Source: Lentisphaerota bacterium
GTDB lineage: Bacteria > Verrucomicrobiota > Kiritimatiellia > RFP12 > UBA3636
NCBI GenBank assembly: GCA_012514445.1
Contig: JAAZAI010000643.1
Coordinates: forward strand, 1 to 5,052
Direction of reading: 5' to 3'
Length of the DNA: 5,052 nucleotides
Each line of letters begins with the position of its first letter. The stretch's first letter is position 1. This document shows, piece after piece, positions 1 through 5,052 of this stretch. A program made the translations under genes and the position numbers. The notes beneath the pieces are model-generated. The model did not search any database. It had not been told where the DNA came from and saw nothing but the letters and a program-made list of their open reading frames with translations.

Positions 1-14
1 AGAGGAGTGCGGGC

Positions 15-845
15 ATGAAAGGCATCGTGATGCGAGGACTCCTGGGCCTGCTCTTGGCCGCTTCCGGGGCCGCGATGGCCGCGGCAGGTCAGCCCGAACG
101 GGGAGGGGAGGGCGGACTTCCGCGCCTCGATGTTCCGCGCGCCGCGCAAGCGCCGACGATCGACGGCGACGTGGCGGACGCGGTGTGGGCGGGAGCCGCC
201 CGGATCGACGGCCTGCTCCCCGCCGCCAAAGCGGGGCCGGCGGATCGCGAGTTGCGGTCGACGGTCGTCCGCGCGCTCTGGGACACGAACGCCCTCTACG
301 TGGCGTTCGACTGCGAAGACGACGAGGTCTTCAGCACCGGGACGCTGAAGCACGACGACAACGTCTATCTGGAGGACGTCGTGGAGGTGTTCCTCGACGG
401 CTTCGGCGACGGGCGCCAGTTCGTCGAGATCCAGGTGGCGCCGGACGGCACCACGCTTGACATGATGTATCTGTTGACCGCGGAGATGAAGCTCGCGCCG
501 GACGGGCGGATCGCCCCCGACGTGTCGCGGCGCGACCGCTGGGGGTTCCGGGAGTGGGAGATGGAGGGTTTGCAAGCCGCCGCGAAGCGGACGGCGCGCG
601 GCTGGAGCGCCGAGCTGGCGATTCCAGCGGGACCGGTGATGAAACGCCGCGGCACGTCCGTCTTCGAGCCGGGGGAGATCCGCGCTCAGTTCATGCGCTA
701 CGACCACGTCCCCGTCGAAGGGAAGGCTTCGCGGAGGCTGATTCAGCAGAACTGGTCGCCTGTGATCCACGGCAATCCGCACAACACGCCGTCCCGCATG
801 GGCCGGCTCGTGCTGATCGACGATCAGCCGACGACGAGGCCATGA
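15..845 (+). CDS. Secreted carbohydrate-binding family 9-like (CBM9/DOMON-like) protein
   Basis: A 276-residue protein. Residues 1-24 look like a Sec signal peptide: basic residues K2 and R7, a hydrophobic core GLLGLLLAASGAA, and Ala-x-Ala cleavage sites after A22 or A24, so it should be exported. Residues about 36-272 match the CBM9-like beta-sandwich pattern in order: PTIDGDVADAVW (47-58) at the entry strand, VRALWDTNALYVAFDCEDDE (85-104), EDVVEVFLDGFGDGRQFVEI (120-139), GWSAELAIP (196-204), and a closing NWSPVIHGNPHNTPSRMGRL (246-265). W89 and W247 are candidate ligand-stacking aromatics, by analogy with the paired Trp of CBM9 modules. No catalytic domain is attached, so it is a binding or surface protein, not a demonstrated hydrolase; the actual ligand cannot be read from sequence. 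AGGAG at 3-7, seven bases before the ATG, supports this start over M6. Its upstream context is cut by the window edge. It converges on prmA. Confidence 0.85.
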   Translation: MKGIVMRGLLGLLLAASGAAMAAAGQPERGGEGGLPRLDVPRAAQAPTIDGDVADAVWAGAARIDGLLPAAKAGPADRELRSTVVRALWDTNALYVAFDCEDDEVFSTGTLKHDDNVYLEDVVEVFLDGFGDGRQFVEIQVAPDGTTLDMMYLLTAEMKLAPDGRIAPDVSRRDRWGFREWEMEGLQAAAKRTARGWSAELAIPAGPVMKRRGTSVFEPGEIRAQFMRYDHVPVEGKASRRLIQQNWSPVIHGNPHNTPSRMGRLVLIDDQPTTRP

Positions 846-948
846 GGTTCGCCGCCTTGGAGTTGCCGGCCGGGCGCCGAATCGTCATTGGCGGTGGCCA
901 CGGCTATCCGCCCTGCGAAGCGACTTTCTGCGAACCGCGGAAATCCGG
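846..948. other. Convergent intergenic gap between the CBM9-like gene and prmA
   Basis: This 103-bp gap separates two genes that end facing each other, so a shared terminator would be expected here. The best structure I see is GGCGG (890-894) pairing with CCGCC (908-912), with a small inner pairing GC (897-898)/GC (903-904). A weaker stem, CGGC (867-870)/GCCG (876-879), lies nearer the CBM9-like gene. Neither is followed by a T-run on either strand, so neither is a convincing intrinsic terminator. No gene or promoter is visible. Confidence 0.4.
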
Positions 949-1839
949 CTAGTGCGTGAAGAGGCCGGAGCGCCATTCGCCGACGAGCAGGGAGTCGCGT
1001 TCGCGCAGGCCCTGATCCTCGTAGGCGGCCTTGACGGCGGCGTACTGGTTGTCGAGAATGCCGGCGAGCACGAGGGCGTGGCCGTCGCGCGCGGAGACGG
1101 CGCGGGCGAGCGCCGGGGCGGCCTCGAGCAGCACGGGCGCGAGGATGTTCGCCACGACGATGTCCCCGGCGGGCAGCACGGGATCGAGGGCGTCGCCCAC
1201 GGCGAAGGGGATGTCGAGGCCGTTGAGCGCGGCGTTCTCCCGCGAGACCTTGATGCAGAGCGGATCGAAGTCGTAGCCGTTGACCGTCGCGAAGCCCAGC
1301 TTGCGCGCCGCGATGGCGAGGATGCCCGAGCCGCAGCCCATGTCGACGACGGCGCGGTCGAGCCCGCCGGCTTCGGCCAGGCGTTGGAGGAAGCGGATGC
1401 AGGACTGCGTCGTCGCGTGAAGTCCCGTGCCGAAGCTCATGCCCGGTTCGATCGCGACGACGAGTTCGCCCGGCGCGGGTGCGTAGTCCTCCCAAACGGG
1501 TCGGACGACGACGCGGTCGGTCACATGCAGCACGTGGAAGTAGCGCTTCCAGCTCTCGGTCCAGTCCTGCGGCGCGAGCGCCTCGACAACGGTGCCGTGG
1601 GGAAGGCCGTCGACGGCCTCCGCGATTTCAGACATGCGCATCGCGAGCGCATGGGCCTCGGGTTCGGAGACGCTGAACGCCTCGATCCAGGCTTCGCCGG
1701 TGTCGACGTCCTCCCACGAGCCGGGGGGCGGTTCGAGCAGAGCCATCGCCTCGAGCAGCGCGTCGAGGTCGGCGGGGCGCACGGCCATGCGCGCGCGGTG
1801 GACCGTGACGTCGGCGGGGGCGGAAGGGCTAGAGGGCAT
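949..1839 (-). CDS. prmA: Ribosomal protein L11 methyltransferase PrmA
   Basis: A 296-residue cytoplasmic SAM-dependent methyltransferase, close to the usual PrmA length; the family methylates ribosomal protein L11 (N-terminal amine and lysine side chains in E. coli). Residues about 10-85 correspond to the N-terminal L11-recognition domain. The linker motif DWTESWKRYF (92-101) and the family signature EPGMSFGTGLHATTQSC (131-147) are both present. The Rossmann domain shows SAM motif I VVDMGCGSGILAIAA (164-178), the acidic ribose-binding strand YDFDP (189-193) and VVANILAPVL (228-237), matching the VANILA motif of E. coli PrmA. The protein looks intact. It is last in the operon: its ATG lies inside the end of yhhQ, with an 11-bp overlap in another frame and a GGAG 7 bases upstream (1847-1850), which suggests coupling to yhhQ translation. 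A second Met at residue 18 is a possible later start, but the first has the Shine-Dalgarno site. Confidence 0.96.
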   Translation of the reverse strand: MPSSPSAPADVTVHRARMAVRPADLDALLEAMALLEPPPGSWEDVDTGEAWIEAFSVSEPEAHALAMRMSEIAEAVDGLPHGTVVEALAPQDWTESWKRYFHVLHVTDRVVVRPVWEDYAPAPGELVVAIEPGMSFGTGLHATTQSCIRFLQRLAEAGGLDRAVVDMGCGSGILAIAARKLGFATVNGYDFDPLCIKVSRENAALNGLDIPFAVGDALDPVLPAGDIVVANILAPVLLEAAPALARAVSARDGHALVLAGILDNQYAAVKAAYEDQGLRERDSLLVGEWRSGLFTH

Positions 1840-2512
1840 GGGGCGGCTCCGGCTTGTCGAGGTCCTCGAAGCGGTCGAGGCGGTCGGGGATGAAGTAGAT
1901 GAGCGGCGCGCCGGCGATGCCGACGGCGGCCTTGACGGCGAGGTTCACGAGGAAGATCTGCCAGACGACGCCGAGGGGCAGCACGCCGGCGAAGGCGCCG
2001 AGGGAGAAGACGAGGTTGTCGAGCGGGATGGAGACGGCGTTGCTGAGCAGCACCCGCGCCCATTGGAAGCGCGGCGTCTTGGAGCGGAACCAGTGGTAGA
2101 CCTCGGTGTCGGCGAGTTCGCTGACGACCTCGGCGACGATGGAGGCGATGACGATGCGCCAGACCGGTCCGAGCACGGCCTTGAAGTGGGCGTCGGCCTC
2201 GACGCCCCAGGCGGCGTCGGGCGTGGCGCGCGCGCAAAGGCCCAGGTAGAGGGCCATGAAGAGGTTGACCGCGGCGGCGGTGACGACGAGGGTGCGCACG
2301 CCGCGCTTGCCCACGAGCTTGTGCGCCATGTCGCGCAGGGTGAACGTGAACGGGTAGATGAACGTGCCCATGTCCACGGCGAAACCCATGACGACGCCGA
2401 TTTTGAGGCTGGCGACGTCGGAGAGCATCTGGAGCCCGGCGTAGGCGGCGACGACGAAGACGGCCAGCGAGGGGAGGGGGGCGGGGGCCTTGGCGGCGGG
2501 TGTGGCGTTCAT
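1829..2512 (-). CDS. yhhQ: Queuosine precursor transporter, YhhQ/VUT (DUF165) family
   Basis: A 227-residue inner-membrane protein. The family imports queuosine precursors (preQ0/preQ1 in E. coli, queuine in some bacteria) for the tRNA wobble modification at position 34. About six hydrophobic segments are visible, near residues 14-30, 38-57, 72-93, 116-134, 153-177 and 181-207. Family marks include the loop YPFTFTLRDMAHKLVGKR (53-70), the acidic helix VAEVVSELADTEVYHWF (126-142) and LLSNAVSIPLDNLVFSLGAF (155-174). The length is near that of E. coli YhhQ (about 220). The reading frame stays open upstream to about 3337, but that stretch is antisense-like shadow of the preceding gene. The start at 2512 is set by GAGGAG (2521-2526) eight bases before an ATG that overlaps the upstream stop as ATGA. 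No queuosine biosynthesis or tgt gene lies in the window, so the exact substrate is open. Confidence 0.93.
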   Translation of the reverse strand: MNATPAAKAPAPLPSLAVFVVAAYAGLQMLSDVASLKIGVVMGFAVDMGTFIYPFTFTLRDMAHKLVGKRGVRTLVVTAAAVNLFMALYLGLCARATPDAAWGVEADAHFKAVLGPVWRIVIASIVAEVVSELADTEVYHWFRSKTPRFQWARVLLSNAVSIPLDNLVFSLGAFAGVLPLGVVWQIFLVNLAVKAAVGIAGAPLIYFIPDRLDRFEDLDKPEPPHAL

Positions 2513-4698
2513 GGTTTGGGCTCCTCGGCGCCGGCGGATTCGGTGAACTTTTCGCGGAAGAGCTCGCCGATGCGCGGCAGCAGCTCCTTCTGGCGCTCGA
2601 GCGCCCAGAGAGCGAAGCGCCACTTGTCCTGGAACTGGAAGTCCTTGTAGATCTTCGGCTCGTAGGCGTCGAACAGTTCGCGGCTGGACGTGTAGTTCCA
2701 GCAGACCTCGCGGGTGCGCCCGGAGAAGCCATCGAGAAAGGCCTCGGCGATCTGCTGTCGGGGGAGGACGGGGTGTCGGCGGGCGTATTCGGCGGCGGCC
2801 CGCGCGTACTGCGGGATGTAGAAGGCGAGGATCGCGTCGAGGTTGCTCTCGGTCCTCGCGCGGTCGGGCCAGCCCATCGTGCCGCGCACGGAGCAGAGCC
2901 AGATGCGCAGCGGCATCTGCTTGGCGTGGTGGATGTCGTATCCGAACTCGACGATCTCCTTGCCCTCGGCGAAGCGGATGGAGCCGTCCTTCCACTTCTT
3001 GAGGATCATGTTCTCGGCGGCGGCCGACCCGATCAGCATGGCCAGGGCGCGCACGACGTCCTTCGACTCGCGCGAGGCGTTGTACTTGCCGGTCATGGGG
3101 TCGCGGTCGCAGAAGCTGGAGGGCGGAAGCGCGTTGAACGGCTCGCCGGGGTAGCGCATGCGCGTGAAGTAGTGGACGGCGCCGGCGCTGCCGTCCTGGC
3201 GGGCGAGCATGCGGTGCTGGCCGAAGGCGATGCCGAGGGCGCGGAAGGCGTGGGTGCGCGCGATCGTGTAGGCGCCGTAGCCGGTGCTCTTGAGCGCGAG
3301 GCGCTTCTCGATGACGCGGATCGGCAGGGGGTTCCACTCGGTCTTGTAGACGACTTCGCGCGTCTTGCCGTCGCCGGCGAGTGCGCGGTCGTTGGAGGCG
3401 GAGCGGATCTCGTAGACGTTGGCGTATTCGATGCGGTCGCCGGGGCTCACGTCGAGTTCGACGGCGTCGAGGATGGCGACGGTGCGCGCGTCGACGCCCT
3501 CGTGGAGGGAGCGTCCGCGGTTGGGGTTGTAGACCGCGCTGGACTGGGCGCCCCGGGGCGTGAACAGGGTCTTGCCGACGAGCATCTTGGCGTAGGTCGC
3601 GCCGGGCAGCGCCTTGCGCATGTCGTCAAAGGCGCGGGACATGGAGTCGTGCTGGTCGGTGTAGACTTCGCCCGTGATGTTGCGGTAGAGCGTCTCCTTG
3701 AACGCCACCGAGCTTTCGTTGCCGAGGTCGGGGTGCGCCAGGGCGCTGCGCAGGGTCTGCGCGATGGCGTCGAAGCGCTCGCGCGCGTCCTTTGCGGAGC
3801 ATTTCGTCTTGCGGGTGTAGGCGTGGAGATCGTGGACGAGGGGCACGATCTGGCGGAGGGCGACGCCGGGCATCGCGCCGAAGAATTCGATCTCGTGGTG
3901 GCCGTGGTACTTCTTCAGGAGCAGGTTGCCCTCGGGCGCCTCGGGCGTGGTGGCCGCGAGCTCGGACAGGCCGCGGAGGAACTCCGGGTAGTCCGTCTCG
4001 ATCTTCGCGCCCCAGTCGAGCAGGTTGGGCAGGGAGAGGAAGTGGACGCCCTTCACGTTGTGGTAGTAGCGGATGCAGGAGTGCATGCGGCAGAGGCTGC
4101 CGCGCAGCGCGTTCTCCATCTCGTCGAGCGTCCAGGCCAGGGGCTTGATGCGCCACTCCTGGCCGCGGCGGCGGTAGTGCTCCAGCGTTTCGTTGACGCG
4201 GTCGACGACGACGATCTTGCTCATCGGGCAGCCGAGCCCCTGGAGCCATTCGTCCATGTCCACCAGGCCCGCCGTGGGGACCTCGCGCTGCGAGAGCTCG
4301 AACGTGTCGCCGACGCAGTTGGCGCACACCATCTCCAGGCGCATGACGTCTCCGCGCAGGTCCTCGGCGGGCGGCTGGAAGTCCCAGAACGCACCGGAGA
4401 GCAGCGGCAGCGAGGTGATCGCGTGGTTGCCCGTGCTGATCATCATGATGTTGCCGAGAACGCGCCGCCGGCCCACCTCCTCCGTGGCGCGCAGCGCCGT
4501 CTTGGGCAGCAGCACCACGGGATCCTTGTTCTGCACGTCGTCCCAGATGCCCTCTTCGAAGATGAACGTGTCGTCATACAGGTCGAAGCAGCAGAACGTG
4601 CGCTCCTTGCCCCACGCCGTCGCCTTCACGGTTCCGGGCCGGCGCGTCGCCTTCTGGATGATCTGCGTCTTCAGAAATGTCTCGATCGCCTTGAGCAT
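2509..4698 (-). CDS. Large protein of unknown function, first gene of the yhhQ-prmA operon
   Basis: A 729-residue, apparently cytoplasmic protein with no signal peptide or membrane helix; I do not recognise the family. It is rich in charged and aromatic residues, as in a folded globular protein. It contains a CxxC pair (C125/C128), C203 and C208 around CRMHSC, and a His-rich YHGHHEIEFF segment (264-273). The C-terminal part faintly resembles a protein-kinase-like fold: EVVYKTEW with K452 as a possible strand-3 lysine, a hinge-like VHYFTRMRYPGEPF (508-521), ENMIL with N563 as a catalytic-loop Asn, and IVEFGYD (582-588), where EFG sits in the place of DFG. The catalytic Asp expected five residues before N563 would be S558, so any kinase reading is uncertain and may mean an inactive relative or coincidence. 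The start at 4698 has AGGAGG eight bases upstream and a candidate promoter. The stop overlaps the yhhQ start by 4 bp. The gene is real: length, Shine-Dalgarno and coupling agree; its function is unknown. Confidence 0.9.
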   Translation of the reverse strand: MLKAIETFLKTQIIQKATRRPGTVKATAWGKERTFCCFDLYDDTFIFEEGIWDDVQNKDPVVLLPKTALRATEEVGRRRVLGNIMMISTGNHAITSLPLLSGAFWDFQPPAEDLRGDVMRLEMVCANCVGDTFELSQREVPTAGLVDMDEWLQGLGCPMSKIVVVDRVNETLEHYRRRGQEWRIKPLAWTLDEMENALRGSLCRMHSCIRYYHNVKGVHFLSLPNLLDWGAKIETDYPEFLRGLSELAATTPEAPEGNLLLKKYHGHHEIEFFGAMPGVALRQIVPLVHDLHAYTRKTKCSAKDARERFDAIAQTLRSALAHPDLGNESSVAFKETLYRNITGEVYTDQHDSMSRAFDDMRKALPGATYAKMLVGKTLFTPRGAQSSAVYNPNRGRSLHEGVDARTVAILDAVELDVSPGDRIEYANVYEIRSASNDRALAGDGKTREVVYKTEWNPLPIRVIEKRLALKSTGYGAYTIARTHAFRALGIAFGQHRMLARQDGSAGAVHYFTRMRYPGEPFNALPPSSFCDRDPMTGKYNASRESKDVVRALAMLIGSAAAENMILKKWKDGSIRFAEGKEIVEFGYDIHHAKQMPLRIWLCSVRGTMGWPDRARTESNLDAILAFYIPQYARAAAEYARRHPVLPRQQIAEAFLDGFSGRTREVCWNYTSSRELFDAYEPKIYKDFQFQDKWRFALWALERQKELLPRIGELFREKFTESAGAEEPKP

Positions 4699-4706
4699 GG
4701 CGCTCT

Positions 4707-4712
4707 CCTCCT
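4707..4712 (-). promoter_or_regulatory. Strong Shine-Dalgarno AGGAGG that fixes the start of the 729-residue gene
   Basis: Read on the minus strand, AGGAGG occupies 4712 to 4707, eight bases before the ATG at 4698. The same 8-nt spacing is seen for GAGGAG before yhhQ (2521-2526). This supports 4698 as the true start and rules out reading the frame further upstream. Confidence 0.85.
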
Positions 4713-4729
4713 CTCGATGTCAGGGAACC

Positions 4730-4738
4730 ATTGTAGCA
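4730..4738 (-). promoter_or_regulatory. Candidate extended -10 promoter for the three-gene operon
   Basis: The minus strand reads TGCTACAAT from 4738 to 4730: a TG extension, one base, then TACAAT, one mismatch from TATAAT. Transcription would begin near 4723, leaving a leader of about 25 nt that contains the AGGAGG. The hexamer 17 bp upstream (TTCTCT, 4758-4753) matches the TTGACA consensus at only three positions, which is tolerable for an extended -10 promoter. It is the best promoter-like sequence in the upstream region. That it drives the operon is inference. Confidence 0.45.
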
Positions 4739-4768
4739 TGATTGCCGGGTGGAGAGAATTACGAATTG

Positions 4769-4807
4769 CTGGCGAAAGGTATTCGGCGAAAGGTATTCGG
4801 TCGCCAG
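4769..4807. repeat. Tandem 14-bp duplication inside a 7-bp inverted repeat, upstream of the operon promoter
   Basis: The unit GGCGAAAGGTATTC occurs twice head to tail without mismatch (4771-4784, 4785-4798) and continues for two more bases to 4800. Each unit contains an interrupted palindrome, CGAA-5 nt-TTCG. The pair is enclosed by CTGGCGA (4769-4775) and its exact complement TCGCCAG (4801-4807). The block ends about 30 bp upstream of the candidate -10 element of the operon, a position where tandem protein-binding sites would make sense. It could equally be a replication-slippage duplication. Confidence 0.8.
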
Positions 4808-4835
4808 AGATGGGGAAATGCATGAAGGCAAGAAT

Positions 4836-4863
4836 GTAATATTGAATCAGAATTCCATATTAC
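4836..4863. repeat. AT-rich 28-bp hairpin abutting the palindromic element
   Basis: GTAATAT (4836-4842) pairs perfectly with ATATTAC (4857-4863). After one mismatch, GAAT (4844-4847) pairs with ATTC (4852-4855), closing on a CAGA loop. The structure ends exactly where the 19-bp terminal repeat of the next element begins at 4864. Its base composition is strikingly AT-rich in a GC-rich window. There is no T-run after it, so it does not look like an intrinsic terminator. It may be the insertion target of the adjacent element, or part of it. Confidence 0.7.
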
Positions 4864-4996
4864 AGAGGCTCTTGCAGAACCCCCTGCGGAAACCGGTCGG
4901 GACAGAGCCCGACCCTCCAGATCCGTGGAAACCGCTGGTTATCAGGGCTGGAGGGACGACCTCCGTGTCGTCCGCCTGGGTTCTGCAAGAGCCTCT
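4864..4996. mobile_element. 133-bp palindromic intergenic element (MITE/REP-like) with cloverleaf folding
   Basis: The ends are perfect 19-bp inverted repeats: AGAGGCTCTTGCAGAACCC (4864-4882) and its complement at 4978-4996. Inside, three stem-loops tile without gaps: GGTCGGG/CCCGACC (4895-4901, 4908-4914; 6-nt loop), CTCCAG/CTGGAG (4915-4920, 4948-4953) with an inner AACC/GGTT stem, and GGACGAC/GTCGTCC (4954-4960, 4967-4973; 6-nt loop). GGAAACCG occurs twice (4888-4895, 4927-4934). There is no open reading frame of note and no transposase. Only AC on both flanks (4862-4863, 4997-4998) could be a target duplication, which is weak. The shape fits a non-autonomous repeat mobilised in trans, or a structured transcribed element. 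The structure is directly visible; mobility is inferred. Confidence 0.7.
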
Positions 4997-5052
4997 ACAA
5001 CGATGGCACGCCTCGGTCGACAAGCCGCTATTCGGACGCGCCTCGGACGACG
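4997..5052. other. Unassigned right-edge segment with an imperfect 13-bp direct repeat
   Basis: CGCCTCGGTCGAC (5009-5021) recurs as CGCCTCGGACGAC (5039-5051), 12 of 13 bases identical, with a 30-bp period. On the plus strand an ATG at 5003 opens a frame to the window edge with an Arg-rich start (MARLGRQ), but no good Shine-Dalgarno precedes it. On the minus strand two frames are open, so the segment could also be the tail of a gene entering from the right. Too little sequence is present to call either. Confidence 0.35.

Noticed and set aside
890..912. GC-rich hairpin as a bidirectional terminator between the convergent genes
   Set aside because: The stem is short and interrupted, and no T-run follows on either strand.
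952..1893. A 313-codon open frame on the plus strand, opposite prmA
   Set aside because: It has the same antisense register effect over an unmistakable prmA; composition is Gly/Arg/Glu-biased with no family signature.
1521..2732. A 403-codon minus-strand frame overlapping yhhQ and prmA
   Set aside because: It is extremely Arg/Pro/Ala/Ser-rich, covers two well-supported genes in another frame and has no motif.
2513..3337. Upstream extension of the yhhQ frame to 502 residues
   Set aside because: The extension is Arg/Pro/His-rich shadow sequence inside the 729-residue gene. The ATG at 2512 has a Shine-Dalgarno site and the ATGA overlap, and gives the normal family length.
2500..4839. A 779-codon open frame on the plus strand, opposite the 729-residue gene
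   Set aside because: Its codons lie exactly opposite the sense codons (first position against third). In that register a stop needs TTA, CTA or TCA in the sense gene, codons that are rare in GC-rich genomes, so long open antisense frames arise freely. The product is Val/Ala/Gly/Glu/Arg-biased and lacks recognisable motifs.
4864..4996. CRISPR array or tRNA gene at the right end
   Set aside because: There are no regularly spaced identical repeats, and the cloverleaf lacks tRNA hallmarks: the outer stem is 19 bp, there is no TTC-containing T-arm, and the whole is too long.
5003..5052. Start of a new plus-strand gene at ATG 5003
   Set aside because: Only 50 bases are present, there is no convincing Shine-Dalgarno site, and the Arg-rich translation is not distinctive.

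Overview
The window is GC-rich, roughly two thirds G+C by eye, with dense coding, strong purine-rich Shine-Dalgarno sequences and operon-style overlaps between genes. It is clearly bacterial. The gene content (a secreted CBM9-like protein, a YhhQ-type transporter, PrmA and a long protein I do not recognise), together with a hairpin-rich intergenic repeat, would fit the Planctomycetes-Verrucomicrobia-Lentisphaerae/Kiritimatiellota group. That placement is an impression from gene style, not something the sequence proves.

Layout. Positions 15-845 (+) encode an exported protein with a carbohydrate-binding family 9-like domain. It converges, across a gap of about 100 bp, on a three-gene operon read on the minus strand from 4698 down to 949. 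The operon order is a 729-residue protein of unknown function (4698-2509), a six-helix queuosine-precursor transporter of the YhhQ family (2512-1829), and ribosomal protein L11 methyltransferase PrmA (1839-949). The first two genes overlap by 4 bp (ATGA) and the last two by 11 bp. Each start has a Shine-Dalgarno sequence 7-8 nt upstream, so the three are almost certainly co-transcribed and probably translationally coupled. A candidate extended -10 promoter and an AGGAGG site lie just upstream of 4698.

The right end (4699-5052, about 350 bp) holds no gene I can support but is full of structure. It has a perfect 14-bp tandem duplication enclosed by a 7-bp inverted repeat (4769-4807) and an AT-rich 28-bp hairpin (4836-4863). 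Directly abutting that hairpin is a 133-bp palindromic element (4864-4996) with perfect 19-bp terminal inverted repeats and three internal stem-loops that tile like a cloverleaf. This is most likely a non-autonomous repeat of the MITE or REP-like type. The last 56 bp carry an imperfect 13-bp direct repeat and cannot be assigned.

Functionally, the two recognisable operon genes both touch translation: supply of the tRNA wobble-base precursor, and ribosomal protein methylation. The leading 729-residue gene is the main unknown. The 133-bp cloverleaf element is the most striking non-coding signal.
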